Shown here: positions 27,182 to 35,124 of the stretch, in pieces | Position numbering within the stretch: the stretch's first letter is position 1 | Layout of the letters: each line of letters opens with the position of its first letter | Source of the DNA: Flavobacterium salmonis | GTDB taxonomy: Bacteria > Bacteroidota > Bacteroidia > Flavobacteriales > Flavobacteriaceae | Assembly: GCF_903819435.1 (NCBI RefSeq) | Contig: NZ_CAIJDP010000071.1 | Location: 124,001-188,000 of the forward strand | DNA length: 64,000 nt | Reading direction: 5' to 3' | Notes under the pieces: model-generated | What the model saw: only the letters and a program-made list of their open reading frames with translations | Databases searched by the model: none | Told to the model about the DNA's origin: nothing | Position numbers and translations under genes: made by a program

Positions 27182-28084
27182 CTATAATAAATCGTCAATA
27201 AGATCCGAAAAATCGAATTCATGTATTAGCATAATAGTATGTCCTTCTTTTCTTAAATTAATTGCTTTTTCAACTTTTCTTCCGTAACATGAAAAAGCCC
27301 AGGCGGGATTACCATTGTCGCCAACAATTAAATAATCAGTCTTCTTTGTAATGCTGTCAGTCGGTATTCCGCCAAGTTTAATAATATCTCTGTGAAGTTT
27401 CTCTCTGTTTCCTCTTTGTAAAACACCTGTTATACAAAAAGTTTTTCCTTCAAAAATTACTTCCGGCTCACTTGTACAAAGACCAGAAATATTTACATCT
27501 ATCGTAGTATCCTGTATTTTTTGTCTTACTTCATCATCCTGAATTTGTACAAATTGCTTAAAAAAAGCCATTAAGACAACTTTTTCTTCTTCATCTATTT
27601 TATTATCTGAAAGAACAGAAAGGACCAGACTCCTTATCTCATCGTAAGGATAATAGGTGTTTAAATGTTCATTTTCATCCAGCCATTTCTGAAGATCATA
27701 AATTTCTTTATCAGTAATGATCCCATCTGCTAAAATACCGTGACAAATACCTTGCAAAATCTGAAGATCTGAAGTTACTGCATTATAATAATAATTATCG
27801 TTTTCGTATTTCTGACATAACCAATATAAATCCTCAATTGTTTCTTTTGGTGGAATTTTATTCGATATGGCCTCTTCAATAATAGTCATGAATTCGTTCA
27901 AAGGATTACGACTCATTAACTCTCTATGATCAATAACCCATTTCTGAAGTTCATTTATTTCCTGAATATTGATTTCGTCATCTAATTTAATACCTAATAA
28001 AAAGCCTTTTAGAGAGCTAATAGCCTTATCTGTTTGGGATTTTACAGTATATACTTTTAATAATTCCTGATCGATATCTTTCAT
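27182..28084 (-). CDS. TerB-like helical protein with C-terminal BRCT domain
   Basis: A 300-residue protein (start chosen at ATG 28084; an upstream ATG would add 10 hydrophobic residues). Two helical segments with DG-containing turns (ILQGICHGILADGIITDKEI ... WLDENEHL and LLGIKLDDEINIQEINELQKWV) resemble TerB-like repeats. Residues about 206-300 are a BRCT domain of the NAD-dependent DNA ligase type (FEGKTFCITGVLQRGNREKL, then IIKLGGIPTDSITKKTDYLIVGD). BRCT domains bind DNA ends, nicks or phosphoproteins. It is the first gene of the island operon, suggesting it directs the ATPase and helicase to damaged or foreign DNA. The domain call is firm; the role is inferred. Confidence 0.82.
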   Translation of the reverse strand: MKDIDQELLKVYTVKSQTDKAISSLKGFLLGIKLDDEINIQEINELQKWVIDHRELMSRNPLNEFMTIIEEAISNKIPPKETIEDLYWLCQKYENDNYYYNAVTSDLQILQGICHGILADGIITDKEIYDLQKWLDENEHLNTYYPYDEIRSLVLSVLSDNKIDEEEKVVLMAFFKQFVQIQDDEVRQKIQDTTIDVNISGLCTSEPEVIFEGKTFCITGVLQRGNREKLHRDIIKLGGIPTDSITKKTDYLIVGDNGNPAWAFSCYGRKVEKAINLRKEGHTIMLIHEFDFSDLIDDLL

Positions 28085-28540
28085 AATTAAGTAATTTATT
28101 ACAATTATAAACAATAATTTTGATTTAAAGATTTTTTATAAAGTGTAAATATTGAACTTTACATTTTGTAATCACTACGGAAAACCATAATCACAAAAAT
28201 TATATCAAAAATATCATTCCCGGATTAAAAATACTTAAGTAGATATACCTGTTTTGTAACTTACCTAATAGCACTTCAAATAAATCATTTATAAATTATT
28301 TGAGGCTAATTATTCCTACTGTTATGATATTCCCCCTGTGACATTCATATTTTTCAGACAGCAACAGTAACATTATCCTACTCCCGAACTTATTTTTAAG
28401 ATTGTATCCGTCAAGGCTTTCCATTTTTTTATTTATTAGGTGCGGTCACACTCATTTTGGATACAACCTGCTTTGCTTTGGATACGTATTGTATTTATAA
28501 AACCTGGAAATTTGTAATCATAAAATTTAAAATAATAACA
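28085..28540. other. Gene-free divergent intergenic region
   Basis: 456 bp between the BRCT gene (leftward) and the SDR reading frame (rightward). The sequence is AT-rich and must hold both promoters. I see no full -33/-7 pair, repeat or RNA gene. The SDR frame can be extended upstream to 28457, but the conserved SDR N-terminus begins at 28541. Confidence 0.6.
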
Positions 28541-29296
28541 ATGGGTCAAATATTAAAAGATAAAGTTGTCATCGTAACAGGTGCGTCAAAAGGAATTGGT
28601 GCCGGGATAGCTCGCGCAGCCGGAGCTGCAGGAGCTAAAGTTGTGGTTAATTATGCATCCAGCAGAGAAGATGCTAATGCGGTTGTTGATGAAATCACAA
28701 ACCAAGGAGGTCAGGCTATTAGCGTACAGGGTGATATGTCTAAAAAAGAGGATGTGCAGAAACTTTTTAAAGCCGCAGAAGATACTTACAGCAAGGTCGA
28801 CGCAGTGATCAATAACGCAGGAGTATATGAATTTGCGCCACTAGAAGCGATTACTGAAGAATCATACAGACGAATGTTCGACATTAACGTTTTAGGGATA
28901 CTTCTCACTTCCCAGGAAGCTGTTAGAGCTTTTGGTAACCAGGGAGGAAGTATTGTAAACATTACTTCTTATGCAGGAACAAGACCTGATCCTTATTCTA
29001 TCGTGTATGGATCGTCAAAAGCTGCTGCAGACGCACTGACCATTTCAATGTCACAGGAGTTGGGATCTAAAAACATCAGGGTCAATTCTATCAGACCTGG
29101 AGGTGTTCTAACAGAAGGGGTGGCAAAATTAGGAGTAGATAGTGATTCCGAAGTAATAAAAGGAACAATAAACAGAAGTGCATGAGGCCGGATGGCAAAG
29201 CCTGAAGATATAGGTAAGATGGCCGTGTTTTTTGCATCTGACGAATCTACGGTAATTACCGGACAGATGGTGGAAGTTTCCGGTGGTTACAAATAA
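28541..29296 (+). pseudogene. Short-chain dehydrogenase/reductase interrupted by an in-frame TGA
   Basis: The frame begins at ATG 28541 (MGQILKDKVVIVTGASKGIG, TGxxxGxG cofactor motif at residues 14-20). It carries the NNAG motif and the YxxxK active site (YGSSKAAAD). A TGA at 29183-29185 stops it after 214 residues. Without the TGA the same frame continues to TAA 29294-29296 with a perfectly conserved SDR ending (GRMAKPEDIGKMAVFFASD, then ITGQMVEVSGGYK), giving 251 residues. One base change (for example TTA to TGA) explains this. The truncated form keeps the active site but loses the C-terminal dimer/substrate part. A sequencing error or stop readthrough are alternatives. An AraC regulator follows 74 bp later. 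Confidence 0.82.
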
Positions 29297-29370
29297 ATGA
29301 TTAACTTAACATTTTGATCGTATACAAAGAAATCGTGTGTAAGTTTGTAATTTCAAAAAAATAATGTATT

Positions 29371-30282
29371 ATGGCTAAAGAAGAAAAATCGGTGACCATC
29401 ATCAATTCAGTATCAGAACTGCACCGAATGCTGAAGTTGCCTCCCCCAAAGAACACACTGATATCGCTGATTAATCATAAGGATGAAGTACCACAAGACC
29501 AAACGGTGGAGCGGTTAGTTTTGAATTTTTACCAGATCTGTATTAAAAGGAATTTCAAAGGCCAATTCAAATACGGACGAAATTATTATGATTTTGACAA
29601 GGGGACGATGACCTTTTCTGCACCTCAACAGGTTATTTCTGTCGATCAGGGAGACGAAAAGGATAATGAAGGCTGGTCTTTACTATTTCATCCGGATCTC
29701 ATCAGGAACTATCCTTTGGGAAAAAATATTAAGAACTACGGTTTTTTTTCCTATGAGGTCAATGAAGCGCTTCATTTATCAGATAATGAGGAACAACTGA
29801 TCGAAGGTCTGGTTAGTAATATCGTTACAGAATATGAGTCTCGAATCGACAACCTCAGTGCGGATGTGATTGTTTCAAATCTGGAATTGCTTTTAAACTA
29901 TTGTAACCGTTTTTACAGCCGACAATTCATTACCAGAAAAATGGCAAATAACGATGTGCTGACCAGATTTGAGATGGCTTTAAATAAGCATTTTGAAGAT
30001 GATGCAATTACTGGCTTACCGACGGTTTACAGCCTGGCATCAGAAATGGGAATTTCATCGAGCTATCTGAGTGATATGCTGCGTACCCTGACAGGCCAAA
30101 ATACACAACATCATATTCATAAAAAACTGATTGAGAAAGCAAAAGAAAATCTGGCCACCACCAATTTATCGGTTAGTGAGATCGCTTTTAAACTAGGGTT
30201 TGAGTATCCTCAATCCTTCAGTAAATTATTTAAAAGCAAAATGGATATAACTCCATTGGAATACAGACAGTCTTACAGTTGA
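29371..30282 (+). CDS. AraC-family transcriptional regulator
   Basis: A 303-residue regulator. The N-terminal about 190 residues are an AraC-type ligand-binding region without a clear named domain (FYQICIKRNFKGQFKYGRNYYDF). The C-terminal two helix-turn-helix units are clear: LASEMGISSSYLSDMLRTLTG and VSEIAFKLGFEYPQSFSKLFK, ending TPLEYRQS. It follows the SDR gene in the same direction and probably regulates it. The inducer is unknown. Confidence 0.93.
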   Translation: MAKEEKSVTIINSVSELHRMLKLPPPKNTLISLINHKDEVPQDQTVERLVLNFYQICIKRNFKGQFKYGRNYYDFDKGTMTFSAPQQVISVDQGDEKDNEGWSLLFHPDLIRNYPLGKNIKNYGFFSYEVNEALHLSDNEEQLIEGLVSNIVTEYESRIDNLSADVIVSNLELLLNYCNRFYSRQFITRKMANNDVLTRFEMALNKHFEDDAITGLPTVYSLASEMGISSSYLSDMLRTLTGQNTQHHIHKKLIEKAKENLATTNLSVSEIAFKLGFEYPQSFSKLFKSKMDITPLEYRQSYS

Positions 30283-30375
30283 TGTCACTGTGTATTTTCA
30301 AATCGATATATTGACAAGTATTTTAAATCGCTGTAATTAATTCAAAAGAATTGCTACTTAACTCTAAGTTTACTT

Positions 30376-30403
30376 AAGGTGTAACCATTTTTGATTACAC
30401 CTT
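30376..30403. terminator. Intrinsic terminator after the AraC gene
   Basis: AAGGTGTAA (30376-30384) pairs with TTACACCTT (30395-30403), followed by TT. It lies between two convergent genes (AraC and the HTCS gene) and may serve both. Confidence 0.8.
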
Positions 30404-30517
30404 TTATATTTGCATCAATCTATGATTTTGCAATTAATTATTTAGAATCAATGCAATACCTCTTGTGGCAATGTTTATTTAGATCTTTTGAATATCTCTA
30501 TTCTTTAAAGGTTCTAA

Positions 30518-33500
30518 TTAAATATCCCCCTTCTGAATGATATTCAATTCCTTATTAAAAGAATTTCTGTATTTTTTGATATACTCTGAAGGTTTCATCC
30601 CAAACAATTTTACGAACTGTTGGCGAAAATAGCGCTGATCTTCTATACCAACCTGAGGTCCAACCTGTGCGATATTAATGTTTTCAGTAAGCATAATTAC
30701 TGCGGCTCTTCGGATTCTGATAGACCTGATAAAACCATTTACGGTTTGTCCTGAAATTGCTTTAATCTTTTTATAAAGACTTGAATGACTCATTCCCATG
30801 GCAGTAGAGAAACTCTTTAGATTAAATTCGCTGTTTTCAAGATTAGCTTCTACTATTTCGATACATTTATCCAGAAATTCTTTGTATTCAAGTGGAACCT
30901 TATTCACATTTTCACGAAGTGTTATGCTGTCCAGGAAATACCTGCGCAATTGCCCTCTGTTTCGAAGAACAGCATCAACGCGTGCTAAAAGTATATTGTT
31001 ATCAAAAGGTTTGGTAACATAATCATCTGCGCCTTCAGTAATACTCTGCAAATGAATGTCATTGCTGGTTGTAGCTGTGAGAAGTATCACCGGAATATGG
31101 CTTGAACCATCATTTTGTTTGATTTCTTTGCATAAATCCAAACCGTTCATACCTTCCATAGAAATATCGCTCAGTACAATATCAGGCATGTGTTTTTGAA
31201 CAAGTTTCAGTCCTTCGAGTCCATTTGTTGCCGAATAAACAATATAGTTTTTAGAGAAAAGCTGTACCAGATAATGATTCATTGCGGTATTGTCTTCCAC
31301 AATTAGCAATACTTTTTTTGTACTGATTAATGCTGACTCTATGTTTTCAGGGGTTGATTGCTGATTGTCGCTTTCAGGAGTATTTTGGTTATCTGTCGGC
31401 AGTCCTTCAAGAAGTTCACCTACAAGAGGCGACATTTGAGGATGATTCTCATTGATACTAATTTCCGAAAAATGACTTCTTCCTTTTGGCAACACAATAG
31501 TAAACGAAGTACCCTTCCCTACTTTACTTGTACATGTTATTTGTCCATGATGTTTATTCACAAAATATTTAACCACATAAAGACCTATTCCAAACCCATT
31601 GCTGCTTTTAGACTGAATTTGCTTGAACTTTTCAAAAATAGTATCAATATCATTCTCATGAATTCCGCTGCCGGTATCCGATATAATAATAGAAACATCA
31701 TCAGTTTTTTCAATTATCTGAATACTTATACTTCCTTTATTGGGTGTAAACTTGAAAGCATTTGATATTAAATTAAACAGCGTAATCTCTATTTTTTCAT
31801 AATCACCATAGATTTCAGCAGGTGTTTTTTCTTCGATAAACTGATAATTTAAACTTTTAACAGCTGCCATCTGCGTAAAACTTTCATAGATATCACGGCA
31901 CAGACTGTTTAAATTAATCTTGGAAATTTTGAGTTCATCAAGATCCGTTTCTGCTTTTCTGAATAGCAATAACTGATCCGTAAGACTCAATAACCTTTTG
32001 GCATTTTTATAGGCTAGCCTTAGGTCAAAATCATCTTCAGGAGCATTTTTTCTGTCAATGGTACTTTTTAACGGATTTATAATTAAAGACAGTGGAGTGC
32101 GCAATTCATGAGCTATATAGGTAAACATAGAAAACTGTTTTTCGGCATGTTCCTTGTCTTTTTTGTGCTCCATACGCGTAAGTTTAATTTCGTAGCGAAG
32201 CCTTTCCTTATTTTTGTGATACTCTATATAGGCATAAATGGCCCCGGCAACAGCGATTAGATAAAATATATAAGCCCACCATGTTCTGTACCATGGCGGA
32301 AGGATTTTTACCGTCGCGAGTTTTACCTCATTGGTCCAGTTTCCAAAAACATCGGTTGTTTTTACCTTAAAAACATAGGTTCCTTCTGTCAGTCTGGAAT
32401 AATTTGCCCTGTTGTTCTTTGAGTTATAGTTCCAGTCTTTGTCCCATCCTTCGAGGAAATAAGCGGTATTGATTTTTTCGGAATTAACATAATCCAGATA
32501 AACAAAATCAAAACTCAATGCTGATTTTTCATAAGGAAGTTCGGCTTCGCTTATCATTTCGAGTTTCTTTTCTGTGATATAAGGACTATCGAGTTTTAAG
32601 GACTGATTGTTTACCAGTAAATCATTTAATAAAAATTTGCCCGTATTTTTTTTGTCTTTTATATTATCAGGATTAAAAATATTGAATCCGTTTATACCGC
32701 CAAAAATAAACTCTCCTGTCGAAAGTTTGGAGCCGGAATTCCAACTAAACTGAGTGCCCTGAAGTCCGTCAGAGACCCCAAAGTTTCTAAAAGTATTATT
32801 TTTAGTATTCAATCTGGAAATCCCATGGTATGTACTCATCCATAAATTTCCTTTTTTGTCTTCTAAAAGGCGAAGTATGGTGTTGCTTGAAAGACCGTTT
32901 TGTGTGGTAAAGTTTTTGAAAGTGCCTTTTTTTCGGTTGTATAAAAGCAAACCGCCTTCAACAGTCCCAATCCAAAGATTTTTGTTTTGATCTTCCGTGA
33001 TGCATCTGATTGTATAATCAGAGTGATAGCTTTTTATTTTTTTTGTTTTTGGTTCTATTTCAAAAAACGAATTAAAAGTTCCGCCCCAAATTTTTCCGTC
33101 TTTGGTTTCGTAGAGACAAGTAACATCGCGTAGGGTATTACTGTAGCAGATAAATTTATTTTGTTTTCTGTCAAATTGATATAATGCTCCGTTATTCGTA
33201 ACAGCAAGCCACAACGTTTTTTTCGAATCTAAATACAACAGCCAGGATTCCTGTTCGGTTTTTTTTGTGAATTGATTGTAAATTGAAAAATGCTGGATTG
33301 CTTTTGATTTAGGATCAATACGACAAACACCGCCTTTCCACATCGCAACCCAAATGGCATTATCAGAATCCCTTACGATACTGGTCACAAAATCGCTCTG
33401 GATTTTTCTGCCGGCAGCTGATGTGGTCGAGTAAACGTCATAAGTATTTTGTTTTCTGTTCCAATATCGCATTCCGGCACCATCAGTACCAATCCAGATG

Positions 33501-34591
33501 TTTTTATTTTCATCTTCACAGAAAGACTGCATGAAGTTTGCTGCAGGATCTTCATCTTCTTTATTGGTGAGCGGATCCTTGATTTTAAAATGATTAAAAT
33601 CAAGCGGGTTTTTCCCCATCATGCTTACACCCCCACGAAGGGTTCCGAACCACATTTCTCCGTTTTTGCTTTGAAATATATCATACAGCGATTTACTGTT
33701 TAGTAATGAAACAGGACCGCTGGCACGGTATAAAACAGGAGTAGTCTGATTTTTTGTAATGGTATAAAGACCAGCTCCGTCAGTAGCGATCCAGAGTCTG
33801 TCTTCCTGCTGAAAAAAATCGCGTACGACTGTTTTTTTCTGAAAGTAGTTTTTAGAATAGGTATTCAGCCTGTCATTATATAAGTACGCACCTTCGTCTG
33901 ATCCGATCCAGAGTCCTTCATGAGTCAGTTTAATGCAATTTGCTCCTGTAATTGAATTAGTAAGAAGCGTTAGTTTTTTGGATTTAATATCGTACTTACA
34001 AAGACCGGTTCCGGTTATAAAAACATAGAAAATTTGTTTTTTTGCATTATAAGATATGGATCTTGCGATATAATTTAATTTTCCGTTAAAAGGTATGGCC
34101 GTTCCGGTTTTCTCTCCTTCCTTAAAAAGTACGATTGCCCCTTTTGTAGCCACAAGAATTAGATGCAGAGGATATACAGCAATTATTTCGTAGGTCGTAA
34201 CGTTTAAAGGTTTGATTTTTTTGTCTGTATCATAATATTGCAACGGACTAAAAGCAGATCGTTCTGCATTAAAAATTACAGGCCCTGCAGTTGTTCCTAT
34301 CCATAAATTATTTTCAAAGTCACCTTCTATACAGCTAATAGCATTTCCCTGAATAGAATTTGGATCGGTATGGATATGGCGGTAAATTTTAAAATCATTT
34401 CCATCATATCTGTTAAGGCCGTCAAAAGTTCCAAACCACATATAGCCATTTTGATCCTGATATATTGACGCAACAGAATTATTAGAAAGTCCTGATGAAA
34501 TATTGAGATGCTTTATTGGGGAATTCTGTCCAAATATATTTAGAGTAACAAGTATAATAATAAGAAGAAGAAAAGACTTTAGTTTATTCAT
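30518..34591 (-). CDS. Hybrid two-component system regulator (HTCS) of the galactan locus
   Basis: About 1357 residues starting at ATG 34591 (signal peptide MNKLKSFLLLIIILVTLNIFG; an ATG 9 codons upstream is possible). The order is two periplasmic seven-bladed Reg_prop propellers with repeated NxLWIGT-like blades (about 30-690), a Y_Y_Y domain (about 695-760), one membrane helix (about 771-790), HisKA with His828 (FTYIAHELRTP), HATPase (about 920-1045), a receiver with Asp1142 (DIVLSDISMEG) and an AraC-type HTH at the C-terminus. HTCS proteins bind an oligosaccharide in the periplasm and activate the adjacent utilisation locus. It is divergent from SusC, so galacto-oligosaccharides are the expected ligand. 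Confidence 0.95.
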   Translation of the reverse strand: MNKLKSFLLLIIILVTLNIFGQNSPIKHLNISSGLSNNSVASIYQDQNGYMWFGTFDGLNRYDGNDFKIYRHIHTDPNSIQGNAISCIEGDFENNLWIGTTAGPVIFNAERSAFSPLQYYDTDKKIKPLNVTTYEIIAVYPLHLILVATKGAIVLFKEGEKTGTAIPFNGKLNYIARSISYNAKKQIFYVFITGTGLCKYDIKSKKLTLLTNSITGANCIKLTHEGLWIGSDEGAYLYNDRLNTYSKNYFQKKTVVRDFFQQEDRLWIATDGAGLYTITKNQTTPVLYRASGPVSLLNSKSLYDIFQSKNGEMWFGTLRGGVSMMGKNPLDFNHFKIKDPLTNKEDEDPAANFMQSFCEDENKNIWIGTDGAGMRYWNRKQNTYDVYSTTSAAGRKIQSDFVTSIVRDSDNAIWVAMWKGGVCRIDPKSKAIQHFSIYNQFTKKTEQESWLLYLDSKKTLWLAVTNNGALYQFDRKQNKFICYSNTLRDVTCLYETKDGKIWGGTFNSFFEIEPKTKKIKSYHSDYTIRCITEDQNKNLWIGTVEGGLLLYNRKKGTFKNFTTQNGLSSNTILRLLEDKKGNLWMSTYHGISRLNTKNNTFRNFGVSDGLQGTQFSWNSGSKLSTGEFIFGGINGFNIFNPDNIKDKKNTGKFLLNDLLVNNQSLKLDSPYITEKKLEMISEAELPYEKSALSFDFVYLDYVNSEKINTAYFLEGWDKDWNYNSKNNRANYSRLTEGTYVFKVKTTDVFGNWTNEVKLATVKILPPWYRTWWAYIFYLIAVAGAIYAYIEYHKNKERLRYEIKLTRMEHKKDKEHAEKQFSMFTYIAHELRTPLSLIINPLKSTIDRKNAPEDDFDLRLAYKNAKRLLSLTDQLLLFRKAETDLDELKISKINLNSLCRDIYESFTQMAAVKSLNYQFIEEKTPAEIYGDYEKIEITLFNLISNAFKFTPNKGSISIQIIEKTDDVSIIISDTGSGIHENDIDTIFEKFKQIQSKSSNGFGIGLYVVKYFVNKHHGQITCTSKVGKGTSFTIVLPKGRSHFSEISINENHPQMSPLVGELLEGLPTDNQNTPESDNQQSTPENIESALISTKKVLLIVEDNTAMNHYLVQLFSKNYIVYSATNGLEGLKLVQKHMPDIVLSDISMEGMNGLDLCKEIKQNDGSSHIPVILLTATTSNDIHLQSITEGADDYVTKPFDNNILLARVDAVLRNRGQLRRYFLDSITLRENVNKVPLEYKEFLDKCIEIVEANLENSEFNLKSFSTAMGMSHSSLYKKIKAISGQTVNGFIRSIRIRRAAVIMLTENINIAQVGPQVGIEDQRYFRQQFVKLFGMKPSEYIKKYRNSFNKELNIIQKGDI

Positions 34592-35013
34592 AGATTTTTT
34601 TAAAAGCTGTTCTTTCATATACGAAAAATAGAAGAAATGAGATCTAAAACGGGATCATTTTTTATATGATTATGGCGAAATATGCCTACTTTGCGAAAAT
34701 AAGGATTTATTATATATTGATAAAATACATCCTGTTTTTTAGATTATTTATAAGTTGTGTTTTATATGTTTTTCTCCTATAAAAGATTAATATTTAAGGT
34801 TCTTTTAAGCAAATATTTAGAAATTATCAATTAAAAACCACAACCTTATTGATTATTAATATATTATTAAAATAATTAATTACTTGTTTTGTCATTTTTT
34901 TAGGACTAAAAAACAAAAACCATATTTTTCATGAAGTGCTGTATTGGTGTTTTTACGAAATTGCCCCCCTTTATAAACGAATTTTTCCCTGTCTTTAGAG
35001 CATACAGTATCCT

Positions 35014-35021
35014 TAATTTTG
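35014..35021 (+). promoter_or_regulatory. Candidate -7 box for the SusC operon, in a 533-bp control region
   Basis: TAATTTTG matches the Bacteroidetes -7 box TAnnTTTG, 103 nt before the SusC ATG. I do not see a good TTTG at the -33 position, consistent with an activator-dependent (HTCS) promoter. The rest of 34592-35124 is AT-rich and carries no gene I can support. Confidence 0.45.
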
Positions 35022-35124
35022 CACCGTGAGTTGATAAGCTAGAATGTTTGAATAATTATGTTTTATTTTTCGTTTAAAGCACACTAATCACAAAACCCAA
35101 CTCAAACAAAAAAACTAAAAAAGT

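Noticed and set aside
20396..28540. Integrative element with att sites in tRNA-Arg
   Set aside because: I looked for a copy of the tRNA-Arg 3' end (GGTTCGAATCCTTCTGGGA) further downstream and saw none. No integrase is present either.
34931..35029. Short ORF beginning MKCC upstream of the galactan SusC, considered as another cysteine leader
   Set aside because: It covers the candidate -7 box (35014-35021), so it would not be on the transcript. It has no hairpin after it, and two Cys codons alone are weak evidence.
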